From Hansfordia pulvinata (Eukaryota; Ascomycota; Sordariomycetes; Xylariales): a stretch of 64,000 bases of DNA. Location: contig BJKQ01000017.1 of the NCBI GenBank assembly GCA_006538405.1, positions 434,001 through 498,000 on the forward strand, in the 5' to 3' direction. A program made the translations under genes and the position numbers. Below the pieces are notes generated by a model. That model was not told the DNA's origin. It did no database searches and saw only the letters and a program-made list of their open reading frames with translations. This document shows, piece by piece, positions 34,875 to 46,099 of this stretch (its first letter is position 1; every line of letters begins with the position of its first letter).

Positions 34875-34978
34875 CCTCTTCCGGGAATCGCAAACTCCAG
34901 ACTTCCCCAGCGTCATCGCCATGGTTCTGCCTCGACGTGAATATGGATTCCTCCTCTTCGGGGAATCGCAAACTCCAG
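34875..34978. repeat. 26-bp direct repeat, 78-bp period
   Basis: CCTCTTCC/GGGGAATCGCAAACTCCAG-type copies at 34875-34900 and 34953-34978 differ at one base. The 78-bp offset is a multiple of three; on the minus strand both copies read LRFPEEE. This could be a two-copy minisatellite or a decayed repeat-protein exon. Confidence 0.7.
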
Positions 34979-35127
34979 CATCGTCATACATGTCCGGCTA
35001 CAGCGAGCGTCCTTCCGGCTGCGCCCTTTCAGCCTCTTTCTGGTCGTCTCTTACATCCGGCTGGGTCACGGTCCTGCTCCAGGAGATCCTAGAGAGCGAA
35101 AGAGCAAGATAAGATCAATTTCAGGAG

Positions 35128-35133
35128 TATAAG
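35128..35133 (+). promoter_or_regulatory. TATA box of MDR reductase gene
   Basis: TATAAG immediately before an in-frame ATG at 35139 and 140 nt before the preferred ATG at 35268. Transcription from it would start downstream of 35139, which supports 35268 as the true start. Confidence 0.5.
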
Positions 35134-35267
35134 TAGCCATGTTCGCCCGTCGAGTAGGAAAGCCAGATGGACAGCAGCCTCATCAAGACCGCACAACGCA
35201 TCTAACTCATCACTTCAGCCTAATCACTCCTCTCAAATTACCACGCAATCTTCCCTTACAGCCCAGC

Positions 35268-36314
35268 ATGTCTGCCTCTCAGAACCGCTCCACCGTCATG
35301 ACCGCCTGCAAGGCGCCCCCGCTGATCATTGAGTCGTCTCCCATGCCGACCCCTGAAGGGTCCGAGATCCTGATCGAGGTCGAGGCCGTCGCCATGAACC
35401 CCGCCGACTGGGCCGTGCAGGAGAAGGGCATCATCCTGGACCCCGAGAAGGACTACCCCATGGTCCCGGGCTGCGACGCCGCCGGCGTCGTCGTGGCCGT
35501 CGGCCCGGACAACCAGCGCTTCCAAGTCGGCGACCGCGTCGTGTCGAGCTCCATCCAGTACACCACCCGCCAGCGCAAGCACGGCGCCTTCCAGCAGTAC
35601 ATGGTGTGCACCGAGCCCCTGGTGGCCCGCGTCCCCGACAACGTCACCTCGACCCAGGCCTGCGTCCTGCCTCTGGCCCTGGTCACCGCCGCCTACGGCA
35701 TCTTCATGCCCGGCACGCTGGAGCTGGGCCTGCCCGGGTCGGGCGCCGGCGAGGGTAAGATCATCCTGGTCTGGGGCGGCAGCTCCTGCGTCGGCGCCAA
35801 CGCCATCCAGATGGCCCGCGCCGCCGGCTACAAGGTGGTGGCGACGGCGAGCGCCCACAACTTCGGGCTCCTGCGCGGGATCGGCGTCGAAGACGGGATG
35901 TTCTTCGACCACCGCAAAGAGGACGTGGTGGCGGACGTGGTCGCCGCCATCAAGTCCACCGGGCTTTCCTTCGCTGGTGCCTTCGGCGCCGTCTTCGATC
36001 TCAAGGCTGCCTGCGAGGTAGTCGACCAGATAGACGGCGTCAAGAAGTGCAGCACCGTCTACGTCCCCGGGATCCCGTACCCAGAGGGCCTCCCGGCCGG
36101 CGTCGCTCTCAACTACACGTTGAGCACCCACATCAGGGACCACGAGGTCGGCCTGCACATCTGGAACCGGTGGCTGACGGGGGCCCTGGCCGACGGCTCC
36201 ATGAAGTGCAAGCCGGACCCCGAGGTCGTCGGAAAGGGCCTGGAGAGTGTCCAGACCGCTATTGACCTGATAGGCAAGGGCGTCAGCGGGAAGAAGCTGG
36301 TGGTGGAGCTTTAA
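35268..36314 (+). CDS. Zinc-independent MDR oxidoreductase (enoyl/quinone reductase-like)
   Basis: Single exon of 348 aa, medium-chain dehydrogenase/reductase superfamily. It shows a GroES-like N-terminal fold (EILIEVEAVAMNPADWAVQ, PMVPGCDAAGVVVAVG, FQVGDRVV) and an NADPH-binding Rossmann segment beginning ILVWGGSSCVGANAIQMA. The catalytic-zinc Cys/His ligands are absent, as in trans-enoyl reductases, quinone reductases and toxD-like proteins of fungal secondary metabolism. No polyketide synthase or other cluster gene is adjacent, so a stand-alone quinone or enone reductase role is more likely. The ATG at 35268 (MSASQNRSTVMTACKAPP) is chosen because a TATA box sits just upstream of the longer alternative start. 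A Cys-to-Val change at the position of the first zinc ligand is normal for this subfamily. Confidence 0.9.
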   Translation: MSASQNRSTVMTACKAPPLIIESSPMPTPEGSEILIEVEAVAMNPADWAVQEKGIILDPEKDYPMVPGCDAAGVVVAVGPDNQRFQVGDRVVSSSIQYTTRQRKHGAFQQYMVCTEPLVARVPDNVTSTQACVLPLALVTAAYGIFMPGTLELGLPGSGAGEGKIILVWGGSSCVGANAIQMARAAGYKVVATASAHNFGLLRGIGVEDGMFFDHRKEDVVADVVAAIKSTGLSFAGAFGAVFDLKAACEVVDQIDGVKKCSTVYVPGIPYPEGLPAGVALNYTLSTHIRDHEVGLHIWNRWLTGALADGSMKCKPDPEVVGKGLESVQTAIDLIGKGVSGKKLVVEL

Positions 36315-37184
36315 GGGTCCTGAGCTTGGCGTGGTGCGGATACTATGTGCGTGTGCATGGATTTATTAGGTCAAATCAACGCATCTTGAACATTCAATTG
36401 GTCCACAGTGAATTATGTTATGAATCCAGCTCACGTGCTGTTGTGAGAGACGTCGATTCTCTTCGTCGGGTGCAACGTGGGTGCTTCGATTTAGAAAAGG
36501 GGGGCCTTCCAAGTGGGGCCACATACCTACCAGCTTACCTACATCCAATGCATCCAACATGCGCGGAGCCTTCCGGCGTCACCTGACAGAAGAAAGTGGC
36601 GTCTCTTCCGACCGGCGACGTCTGACCTTGCACGAAGCTGTCCGATGTCACCTGTCGGATCGGAACGGCGCCAAGCGAGTCGGTGGAGCGCCTCTGAGCC
36701 TGAGCGAGCTCTCTCATCGGCCCTCCAGTACATTTGGCAGCCCTGCAGTTCGATCCCCGGATGCGAGTGGCCGGCGCAGCTGCCGGCGTTCTCTGGCCTA
36801 CCACCCCGCAAGTCCCGAAAGACGTCGGATAGGCGCGTTGACGGCCTGGGCGTCTCATGTGTCTTCCGACGGCCACAAACATATGGCGACGCCCTTCGGG
36901 CCGCGGCCCCCTCTGGTTTTCTACGTGTCCGCATCATATGTGAGAGGGTGGCATCCACGGCGGAATCCAGTAGTCCCATATATAATATAGAAAGCCATCC
37001 CGCGAACCTGTCCACCTTGTAAGGTACGTCGAAAGCCCAGCATTGGATCTGGGTGTACCGAAGAGAATCCTCTCGATTTTCCGTCGCGTCGTTGCCTGTT
37101 CCGGTTCTGCGGAACCGGTTTGTGGAGGCTTGTCTTTCTTTCTCAAGATTCTCGTTACTCTCTTTGACGCGGACGAGACTACAT
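36315..37184. other. Intergenic between two plus-strand genes
   Basis: An 870-bp stretch: 3' end of the MDR reductase and promoter of the next gene. Open frames on both strands are GC by-products. No gene. Confidence 0.5.
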
Positions 37185-39163
37185 ATGGATTCGAACGGCA
37201 AGCGAGCAAGGCCCCGTGGAGGAAGGAGCCAGCAGGAATCACAATCCCGCCGTCGAGGAGGGAGCGACGATCGTGGGCCTCGAGGGCATTCAGGACAGAA
37301 TCTTGGGCGGCGCGGGCTCGGGTCGCCTGGGAATCGGCAGGGAGGCGGCCGCGGGGACGGGGCCGTGGGAGCAACAGCAGAAGGGAGGGGGGAGAGAGGG
37401 GCGACGGGGGAGAACGAACCGGAAGAGCACCACCACGAAATCCCGACCCATATTTTGATCACCCATCTCCGCAGTCACCGCAGACTCTGGAGACCCGAAG
37501 AAAGCTGGTGCGCATACTGGGGTTCAATGAAATCGACGAATCGCACAAGCCGGTCGGCGAGGTAAAAGTGCGTGACTGCGAGTTCGCGGCATCGTACTCG
37601 ATCATGCGGCCTGTTGAAGGAAGGGGGAGGGTCCTTATTCCGGGTAAGTTTTGTTCCTCTTTTCTGCCTCCCTTTGACTGGACTTGTCTTGGTCCATTTT
37701 CAGGCCTGCCGTCGTCCACATAGGGCTGACTGACACCACATGGGTTTCATAGGCGAGCCGGGGTGTGGAAGCCGCCACGCACGCCTTGCAAGATCGGACC
37801 GGATCAGGGCATATTCTACCGCGACCTCAATGGAGCTCGATTCCCTGAGCAGCCCATGCTAGGGACTGTGGAGGCGCTGTTTGCCATGGGCGGCAGCAGT
37901 GATGGCGGCAAGTCCACCTTTGACCCTGGCGCCGTCGATATCGTGTCCTGCGCCAGCGCGTTGGGCGAATTGCTGCGGTTCGCGCGCGGAGCCGAGGCGA
38001 CGTTCCGCTTCGAGGTGGAGTTGGTGGTTGGATGTGGGGAGCAGGGCAAGAAAACCGGTGTCAACGGGAACAAGAATGACGAAGCAGAAGGGGGCGTGGG
38101 GACGAACAAGAACACGACGAAGAAACGCCCGCGCACGCTCTTCCTCGTCCGCAGCAAGGGCGAGGAGCTCATCCCGCCACAACAGGTCGTCCGAGGCCAC
38201 GGGCACGGGTTCCTGCGGGCTTTTTTTGCGCACGACAGCGATGACAAAGACGCCACCGAGTCGCACCAACGTATCGTCCGCTACTCGCTCGGCGGTCTGC
38301 ACTGCCTCGTCCGCTTCGAGTGTGATGGGTACCAACAGTTGCGATTCGATCAGCAGCAACGAGCGGATACCGGCGGCGGCGAACACCGTGAAGCGATAGC
38401 GGCGAAGACAAGGATGGAGGCGCAGAAGGGGTCGAATACGTGGCACGACCGCATCAGGGCGCTGCTGGACGAGGACCGAAGGTGGATGGAAGGAATCAGT
38501 GACTGCGGCGAAGATGACGACCGCCGTTCGAATGCCGCGGCAGCAAGGTTCGAGGTCAGCCATGACGGCGGCGAGTCCGGAATGCCCCCTCCACCGCAGG
38601 ACCTCATCATCGAGGCCAAGACGCGTTCGCGCGCTCGAGGGGCCGTCGATCTCGAGGACGAACACCTGCCGCGGCTGTGGGTACGGCAGGTGAACACGCT
38701 GGCGGTGGGATACCATGAGCGCGGGCGATTCGACGAGGTGCAGCTACTGCCATTGCAGGCCGAGGTGCGGCGGTGGGAGCGGCGGCACCAGGAGGACGTG
38801 AGGCGTTTCGTGGGGCTGCTGCGCTTGCTGATCGACGTGGCGCAGCGGGAGTTGGAGGAGGAGAAAGAAGGAGACGGGGGAGAAGGAGGGGCGGAAGACA
38901 GGAGCATGAGGAAAGCGCTCGAGCTTGAAAGGGAGGGGACGGGGCCATTGCGCATCTGGCTCGTTGAGGGGTCTGGAACGGGGTCGATGCCAGAAAGGCT
39001 GAGGCGGCGGTGGAAAGGCGTTGTGGGCGACAAGGGCGAGGGCGTCGTGGGGAACGAAAGCGAGGACAGCAAAGATGGCGAGCGCGAGGAGAGCGAGGAG
39101 AGCGAGGATCTTGATGGGTCAGACTTTGATGTGTACTACTCGGACGAAGCGACGAACATGTGA
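37185..39163 (+). CDS. Conserved fungal protein (often mislabelled GGPP synthetase), RGG N-terminus
   Basis: Two exons, 37185-37643 and 37753-39163, around a 109-nt intron (GTAAGT, GCTGACTGACACC, TAG). The N-terminal 60 residues are RGG/Gln-rich (RPRGGRSQQESQSRRRGG), typical of RNA-binding proteins. The core (LVRILGFNEIDESHKPVGEV, DCEFAASYSIM, VWKPPRTPCKIGPDQGIFYRD, ESHQRIVRYSLGGLHCLVRFE) matches a fungal family widely labelled geranylgeranyl pyrophosphate synthetase. It has none of the DDxxD motifs of prenyltransferases, so that label is not supported. The tail is acidic (EESEESEDLDGSDFD). Two points need one restored base each: a G-rich run at about 37381-37410, and the GGGG at 37760-37763 just after the acceptor. 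With both repaired the protein has 623 aa. Nucleic-acid binding is inferred from the RGG region only. Confidence 0.75.
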
Positions 39164-39613
39164 TGTGGTTTGAGGGAGCGGGTGCTCAGAGGTGGAGGGG
39201 AGAGATTGTTGTTGTAAAAGGTACCACACCCAAGATTGATTAATATGTGCCGAATAGCAGGAAGAACTCGTGGTCTGACAGCCCGTTCGCATGGAAGGAA
39301 CTGTCCTTTGGTATTGCTTAGGTAGTATCTACGGCAGGTACGACCGTACCTTATGCAAGTCAACTTGAAACGGACGGGAAACGAAGTTGAAGCAATGGAT
39401 GGAGTCTGCTGCTGTCGAAGCCTCTCTGGGAAAGAGCTACCTACGGTACTGGTGAACAGCCCCGTGCCTTCACCTCACTTGTTCTTGTCTGTCTGCATCG
39501 GAAACACGTGATCGCCACCATTACGTGAGTCAGCTTGCCTCTTGAGAGTCCTAGTTTAATGGCGACTCTTGTGTCCCCCAAGTGAGCCAAGACTTTCGCA
39601 GAGATGCTTTTCC
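39164..39613. other. Convergent intergenic region
   Basis: 450 bp between converging genes; no feature recognised. Confidence 0.6.
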
Positions 39614-40681
39614 TCACCACGAGGTCCCCGAGTACCATGTCTCCGGCACCTCTGTCGGCTCCCAGTGAGCCGGATTGTTACCGGAGACGGGCGCTGTTCT
39701 TTTATTGTTACTCCCCTTCCGCTTGCTCAGGTGTCCCACCATCCGCAGCTTGTAAGCCTCGGTGAACCAGGGCGCAGGGCCGTGGTCGATGGCACGGAGC
39801 CACTCGCGAGGCACGCACTGGATCCGGATCTTCCCTTCATCGACCATCCGGTTCTGTACCTGTAGTTCGATGCTCAACGATGTCTGCTCCCAGCCGTCTT
39901 CGACCCAGGGGAAGGGCCATCCATAACTGAACCTGATGGCGGTGTTGATCATATCCTGGGCTTCCTCCTTGCCTACGGCTCTCTCTGCCTCCTTCCTCAC
40001 GTACTCGGCAACATCCTCTGGCTTGTGCACAAATTGGTGGATGGCGAGCCAGCGTACGCTTTCGACATGGCTCATCTTGGTAACGGCGATGCAGACGCTG
40101 TGAAGAAAGGAAGATCGGATCAGGTCAGCTCTTTTCTTCCCGTGTCCCGCGGCTCCTTTCTTCTTGCAAGCCTTGTCCCGGGTGTACTGACTCGGTGTAG
40201 AAGCCCTTCTCCGCGGCCTTGTTGGGGTTCTTCATCGCCCAATGCGCTGAGAAGTAGACGCCATCGCCGGCCAGCGAGTTGGCGGCCCATTGGTCGAAGA
40301 CGTATTCCTGGACGACGCCCTGAGCCCACGCAAGCCACCCCTTGCTCTTCAGAACTCCGCCGTTGCTCTGGTGTGCCCGAGATTCTGCCTGTTGCCCGCT
40401 GAGTGTCAGAGCCGTGCACGCTTGCTTGCCCTCACGGCCGAACCGTTCTATCCGCGGTTCTATCCGCCTGAACGTACACGTGACCCGTATCTGTATCCCA
40501 AGACCATGTCGCCGTCTTCAATCACGAAGCCCCGGAGGCTGCGAATCAACCTCGGGTCCTGTAGGACATTCTGGCCGACCCGGCCGCTCAGCTCATTCGT
40601 CCATCTCAAGGGTGCCGGGCTTCCCGCCGTGGCCAGGCCCGTCCACGCCGCCAGCTGTGCGATCGCGTACCCTACCCTCAT
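39614..40681 (-). CDS. Novel secreted protein, 294 aa
   Basis: Exons on the minus strand are 40681-40478, 40388-40192 and 40097-39614. Introns are 89 and 94 nt, with GTACGT and GTCAGT donors, CTGAC branch points and CAG acceptors; phases give 294 aa without a break. The N-terminus (MRVGYAIAQLAAWTGLATAG) looks like a signal peptide. The rest appears globular, with motifs such as SLRGFVIEDGDMVLGYRYG, QEYVFDQWAANSLAGDGVYF and SYGWPFPWVEDGWEQTSL, and a basic stretch (LSKRKGSNNKRT) near the C-terminus. Cysteines are few, unlike the small secreted peptides near 20-22 kb. I recognise no family. A secreted enzyme or effector is the natural guess. The internal Met of exon 3 would give a shorter product lacking the signal. 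Confidence 0.7.
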
Positions 40682-41509
40682 TCCAAGTCAGGGCCGATGT
40701 TGGGGAGGGGCGAGGGGATGACAGCAGCTCGTTCACAGATGACTGGATGGAGACGACTACACGAGAGCATTACCAGGCATGGCACTTATATGAACGGCTG
40801 AGGACGGCCTTGATGGAGGGCCAGGCAGATCTGCGCCGAGTAAATATCGGGGACCATCACATCAGGCCGTTGCGCTAATGGCAACGTTGCGGCCTGACAC
40901 GCTCCTCGCTCTTTCCAAGGGCGTACCCGACAGGCTGTGGTATCATGGAGAGATACATCCGGGTGGCGACGCGAATGGGAAGGCTTGAAGCCGTCCGCAT
41001 TCGCCTCCTCGCATGATGATGGCGTGCGCCCTTTTGCCACCGACAAGCTGGCCGCGGTTTGGCCTTGGTATCCTGCGAGCCGACAGTGCCGTTGTTTGGT
41101 AGCATTCTCTGTTGCTTCGCCCCCGCCATCGTGAGAGTCAAGAATTAGCAGCATACAACCTTCTATTGCGCAAGTCTGGATCATGACCCAGTGGCAACCA
41201 AAGAGTCTGAAATGGAAACAGAGACATGTGCATTCCGAGGCCGTCTTGAAGATACAGACTGAAATAACCGACCGGAGCCACTGTATGAATAAGTCCTGTC
41301 AACGCCAGGCACCCAGTGGCGAAGGTAAAAGACGCCTCACCTAGCACCATGTCTGTCGAATACATGCCGAATGAAACCTGCTATGATGCGACGATGCGTA
41401 CCCACCCAGCCCCTCTGCGTCGCGCCTAGAACATCTCTCGCATCCGCCCTTGCTCATGAAAAGCGAACTCCCGCAGGCACCGGTTACCGGCCTGATATAC
41501 CCCGATTGT
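40682..41509. other. Intergenic, tandem minus-strand genes
   Basis: Promoter of the secreted protein and 3' end of the F-box gene; no gene or repeat recognised. Confidence 0.5.
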
Positions 41510-42773
41510 TTAAGCATTCTGCGCGAGATCCGCACTGTAAAGCGTTTGTAGGCGGCTGCGAATGTCGGCCGTTTTTCCGGCAACGAAGGAGGGAAACCAG
41601 CCATCGTGCATTTTTTTCTCCAGAAGAAAGCGCAGGAAGACATGATCGGCACTGGCTTGGAGCCCGGTCTCTTCTTGCATACGGATCATTCTGTGCAGCC
41701 TCTGGATCTCTTTTTCAAGCGTGATGTATCTCCAAGAATCAGTGACGCCCTTCAAGAAGAGCAGACAGCCAATCAAAGAGTCTGGGCGTTCTCCATCTGC
41801 CGCAGCTCTCCAATACAGGATGGATGATTTATGGCTAAAGGGACCACGCAGTTGGCCTTTCGTCAGGGCAGGCAAAAAGTTTCTGACGGTCATCGTCGTT
41901 CCGGGGCCCGAGACCGGGATATTGCTCGAATGGCGAATGACAAACCAAGGGGCTGGAATTCCACTGGCAGAGTTTCTCAACACGCTCACCCGTCAAATAA
42001 AGCCAGACCCGGTTGGCGTTTTTGAGACCCTGCATCATTTCGTTTTTGGCCCAGTCGACGAATGTGCAGAACCCGTTCCATTCTTTATCCAATGCAGTGC
42101 GCATCTCCCGTGAGGCGGTTTTCGGTGACCTCTGCACGTCCAATTGGCGGATTTCAGCTTTCCAAGATCTGCGCTCACCCAAGGCCTGGCCGGACCACTT
42201 GAGCGTTTCGAATCTGTACGAGTATCCTTCGGGTAGAGTTGCAGCTCGTCCCTCGAGCCAGGTAGCGTAGCAGTCGAAGAAGAAGTCGAGGCTGGCCCAA
42301 TCGTAGCGCACGATGTCATTCTGGAGTTTCTCGATCTAAGCCATGTTTCAGCGGTGTCTATCAAGCGAGTACTCAAGTCCCATGCAGACAAACCTCAATC
42401 GCGCTTAGGGGGCAGCTGAACTTGGCTTCGCAAGAACAATTCACGATCGCTTCGCGAGAACCCATCGCGATCAGATTTCTCTCCCAGGTATCCCTGAATG
42501 CCTCGACGAATTTGATCTTGCGTGTCTTGACCCTCCCCAACACGTCGACCGATGCGCGGCGATGCGCGGCGAGGCGCGAGCGAGATTGACACCGTCGGCG
42601 AGGAGGAATATCATCTGCATAATCTCATCAGGGAGTTGCTCTATGAGAGCTCTGCGGACGCCAGGCGAGTGGGCCTGGTCGCCGATGGCACCGAGGCTGA
42701 CGTCGGCATGACCAGAGGTGGCGTCGTCTTCCGGGCCGCGGTCGCCCGTGACGGGGTGAGTGGTTGCGTCCAT
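41510..42773 (-). CDS. F-box protein, frame-disrupted model
   Basis: Minus-strand exons 42773-42394 and 42335-41510 around a 58-nt intron (GTTTGT..TTAG). After a disordered N-terminus comes an F-box (EQLPDEIMQMIFLLADGVNLARASPRI), the Skp1-binding motif of SCF ubiquitin ligases. The C-terminal region (KIKFVEAFRDTWERNLIAMGS, IVRYDWASLDFFFDCYATWLEG) resembles fungal F-box proteins with unknown targets. The frame shifts one base short between about 42590 and 42531, at a perfect 10-bp tandem duplication (42551-42570), and shifts once more by one extra base or an undetected intron near 41900-41960. It may be a decaying gene, an assembly problem, or both. The start is the ATG at 42773 (MDATTHPVTGDRG). 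The ligase-adaptor role is inferred from the F-box. Confidence 0.6.
42551..42570. repeat. Perfect 10-bp tandem duplication inside F-box gene
   Basis: GATGCGCGGC occurs twice in immediate succession, followed by a similar GAGGCGCG. A 10-bp duplication in a coding exon necessarily alters the frame. It lies where the gene's frame breaks, though deleting one copy does not by itself restore the frame that continues downstream. Confidence 0.85.
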
Positions 42774-44183
42774 GGCGGGTGATGGTGCGGTGGATTGGTG
42801 GAAGACAAAGTCGAAAGAGAGGATGATGCTGATGGTGATGATGATGATGAGGAGGAGATCCAAGACTTGTCTCGCTCCTTGACTCCCCTCTGTCTGCCTT
42901 TGGTGCTCGGGCAGAGGTCAGGGAGTGTTGGTGTGGTGTTCGAAGTCTGGAGATGAGGAGTGTGGTGGGTGGTGGGACAGTGCACAGGCTCTGGGGCCAG
43001 AAGATGAAGAAGAAAATGTCTCGGGCTAAGCGAGGGTTGCAAAGGGTTTCGCTGTGCGTGTTGGATGGAAACTCGTTCGTGTTGTATTGTCAACACAGTG
43101 CGCTGGCTGCCAGTCGGGAGGCTCTCAATCGAGTTCAAAGGGGCGGAAACTCTTAACGCCTACCTACGGGGTGAATAATCTGTCTTGCGCATTATCTTAT
43201 CCATATGACCTCTGATAAGCTGCCGACTTCTATTCACTACTGTCGTGGGCACCTGGTATTTGGTCTGCTCCATGCCACCGTACGTTGAATGATGGGAGCC
43301 TATGAGGCGCGGAAGCACGTTCAAGCGCGAGACTACGCAACAGACGTGCCTGGATTACCTAGGAGACGAGGTTGTGCTGCTAGCCAACTGTCACCGGGCA
43401 ACTGCCGTTGCCACGGCCGCAACTGAGCCTAGGAGACGAGAATGTCATAACTTCGGTCCTAATTCTTGGATCGACCGTTAAGACCTTTCGTCGCGCTCTT
43501 TCATCAGGCTGCCCCTTTATTCACTCACTTGCCATAGAAGTTCTGGATGACCCAACACTGATTAATGGAATGACATCAGCGCAGCGCGGCTTGTCACTGC
43601 CACAGACTGACAGACTCGAACACCCGCTAATAGTCTTGCCTACCTGATCTACACATGATCGCAAAGCAGCCGCTCTTGCACGCACGCTGCTGAGCCCGCC
43701 TTCCTCAGCCTGTATGGACTTCGCATCAGACACCTTGAGAGCCGCGTGTCGGCGACGCTATATGGCTGAAGAGGAGTGAGTACCTGACTGACTATGCGGA
43801 TATCTGCCTTTCTCGTTCGCTGGCAATGGGGGCTTCCCATTTCCTTCGAATTCACCATACTAATATGGGCTCAGAAGACAGTCATTAACCACAATGGACC
43901 ACCAAGACAAAGCCGAGGGCGAGGTTGCGCGCGTACAACCTGGGAATATTTAATCATATGATTGTTGCAAGCGTGATGGCGAAGCCTGTCAAGGCGTCCG
44001 TCCTCCATCTTCCAAAAGTCTATTATTTAACCAGCGCTTCCATAGCCAATGCTTGAAGACTCCTTGCCTGTTTGGTATACATAAATGAAAGACGCTCCTG
44101 TCTTATACAGAATAACAGTGGTTTCCCTCTCCCATCTGCCCTTTTCCCATTCGGCCTGTTTTGACCCAGCTGCAAGGGAGCTA
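42774..44183. other. Intergenic, (GAT)-rich then AT-richer
   Basis: A 1.4-kb stretch: promoter of the F-box gene and 3' end of the RS-rich gene. A GATGAT-rich tract sits at 42821-42856. From about 43180 the sequence is less GC-rich than its surroundings, without open frames or recognisable repeats. Confidence 0.5.
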
Positions 44184-46099
44184 CTAGAACGCGCTGCCGC
44201 CAATACCCTCTCCCGAGATGTTCTTCAGGCTTTCCTCGGCGAGCTGGCCGCGCAGCTCGAGCACGCGCGCCTCGCGCTGCATCTTGTCCCAGGCGGCCAG
44301 GCTTGCGCGCAGCTTGCGCTCCTTGGCGTACTTGTCCTCGCGTATGCGCTCCTCCTCCTCCTTGAGCCGCTGCGTGTGCGCCTGCAGCTCCGGCAGCACC
44401 CCTGTCGTCAGCGCCACCTGCGCCGGGTCCAGCTTCCGCCGGGCACCACCGGCGGCACCGACGCCAACAGCTGTTGCGCCAGGCTCGGCCGGTTCTTGTC
44501 GGCCGCCGGGCCCTTGGGCGGGTCGAACGAGCGCGACGACTTCTCTACCGGCGTCGACGGGACAGACTGTGACGCGGAGACGGACCGGGGCCCCGTCGGA
44601 GGCATCCCCGAGCCGGTCGAGACCGTGGCCGAAGCTGGGCCGACGGCCGGCGGGAGGTTGCGGCTCTGTATCGTGCTGCCCCAGCCGGAAGCAGATCTCC
44701 CTCCGCCGCGACCGTACCCGCTGCCTCGCGGTGCAAAGTGCCCCCTTGGCCCGGATGGCGGCACACCGGGGCTAGCGGTGTCCTGTCGGTTGTAACCAGG
44801 AGAGGGAGACGGGCCACCCCGCGAGCCTTCGTAACGGCTCGGGGCTGGCACCGGGGACGGCCTGGCCGGCGGAGCTATCGCCGGACCAGGGCCACGAGAG
44901 TCGCGAGGCCCCGTGGGAGGGGGTCTCAGAGCCGCAGGCCCACGAGGCGGGGAACGTGTGCTGTCGACGGGGGTTCTCTGTGGGCTTCGGTCCCTGTGGG
45001 AAGATCTCGATGCGGGTCGGAAAATGGCGGGAGACTGGGGTCGCGAGCGGTCATCGCGACGAGGCGGAACAGGGTGGGGTGACGAGCGGCGAGACGTCTC
45101 GCGAGAAGGGATGGCCGAGGGATTTGCCGAGTCTCGAGGCGGCGGTGGTGAGGGACGGCGGGTCTGGGAGGGTCCGTAACGGTCGTCACGGCGGTCGATA
45201 GAGCGAGAGCGGCCCCTGTAAGGAACAGGACGTTGGGGCGGCGGCGAAGGACGGCGGGGCGGAGATCTGTCTCTGGTCCGGGGGCGGTCGCGCTCGGGTT
45301 CCAATGGGGATCGCGATCTTCGTCTGCGAAGCGGTAGTGTTAGAGGATCCTGGTTTGATTTGTAGGGGAGGGGGCCTGGGGACCTTTGGTCGAAGGGAGG
45401 GCGCCGGGGAGAGCGGATGCGGTCTCTGTCTCTGTCGTCGCGCCTATCTTCCCGGCGCGGCGAGAATCTGCGAGGCATGGGGCTGCGACGGGGCGGGCTG
45501 CGTCTCGGCGGAGGGGACGGGCGTCTCGGAGGAGGGCTTCTGCGGGGGCTGCGGGTTCTATCCCGGCGGCGCCACGTATCCGCAGTCGGCGGGCTGCGCA
45601 CGTCTCGAGGGTCTCTCGGATCTCGGGCGTCTCGAGCATCTCTCGGGTCTCTGGCGTCTCTTGGGTCGCGGTTGTCACGCAGGTCGCGAGGGTCTCTGCG
45701 GTCTCTGCTGAGATCGCGCCTGAAACGATCATCGCGCGGGCCGCTCCGGGACCGTCGACGGGGGGTGCGGACAGGCACGTAGCGGTCGCTGTCTATCGCG
45801 GGGGGCGTGCGGGCGCGCTCGCGGTCTCGGTCACGGTCTCGTTCTCGGCCGCGATCGCGCTCTCTTTCACGATCGCGGTCGCGCGGTGGGGGGCTGCGGT
45901 CACGACGAGGGGAGCGGGCAGCGGAGTTGAACGGCCGATAGGACTCACCAGCACCGTATCTGGTGACCTCTCCATCGTCGTACCTGGGGCCGCGGGTTAG
46001 TACCGGCGACGCGTGAGGGCCAGTATGGGCCGGTCGCGGTCTGGGGACGGACGCGACTTGCCTCCTGCTGCGGGCATCCCGCTCACGATCGCGGTCCAT
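44184..46099 (-). CDS. RS-rich protein with C-terminal coiled coil
   Basis: Predicted nuclear RS-domain protein of the splicing or mRNP type. The ATG at 46099 starts MDRDRERDARSRRQ. The body is built of RD, RS and RRSP repeats, including a decayed tandem array around RDPRDLRDNRDPRDARDPRD and the segment PRRSPPPRRPSPPPRRSPP. A Pro/Gly/Arg-rich part with GRGGGRSASGWG follows. The last 80 residues form a charged coiled coil (LKEEEERIREDKYAKERK) ending SLKNISGEGIGGSAF. The frame changes by one base short at about 44432-44445. Expected GGKLDPAQ is interrupted as GGSWTRR with a nearby stop at 44408. With the base restored the protein is 638 aa. A role in splicing is inferred from composition. Confidence 0.72.

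Larger units (their letters stand above)
33903..35267. other. Intergenic with gene relic and direct repeat
   Basis: A 1.4-kb stretch between two plus-strand genes. It has one octamer (34241), a 58-codon open frame at 34517-34693 beginning MELDNSGPQLNVYLDWPRYY, and a 26-bp direct repeat at 34875 and 34953. The open frame has sensible codon use but matches nothing I know and may be a relic exon. Confidence 0.45.

Noticed and set aside
35256..36158. 300-codon minus-strand frame
   Set aside because: Antisense to the MDR reductase gene.
36539..37462. 307-codon minus-strand frame
   Set aside because: Overlaps the RGG-coding first exon on the other strand and has Pro/Arg-rich, domain-free content.
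39614..40681. ADP-ribosyltransferase (heat-labile enterotoxin-like) identity
   Set aside because: A secreted protein of similar size class, but I could not find the Arg, STS and Glu motif series of that family.
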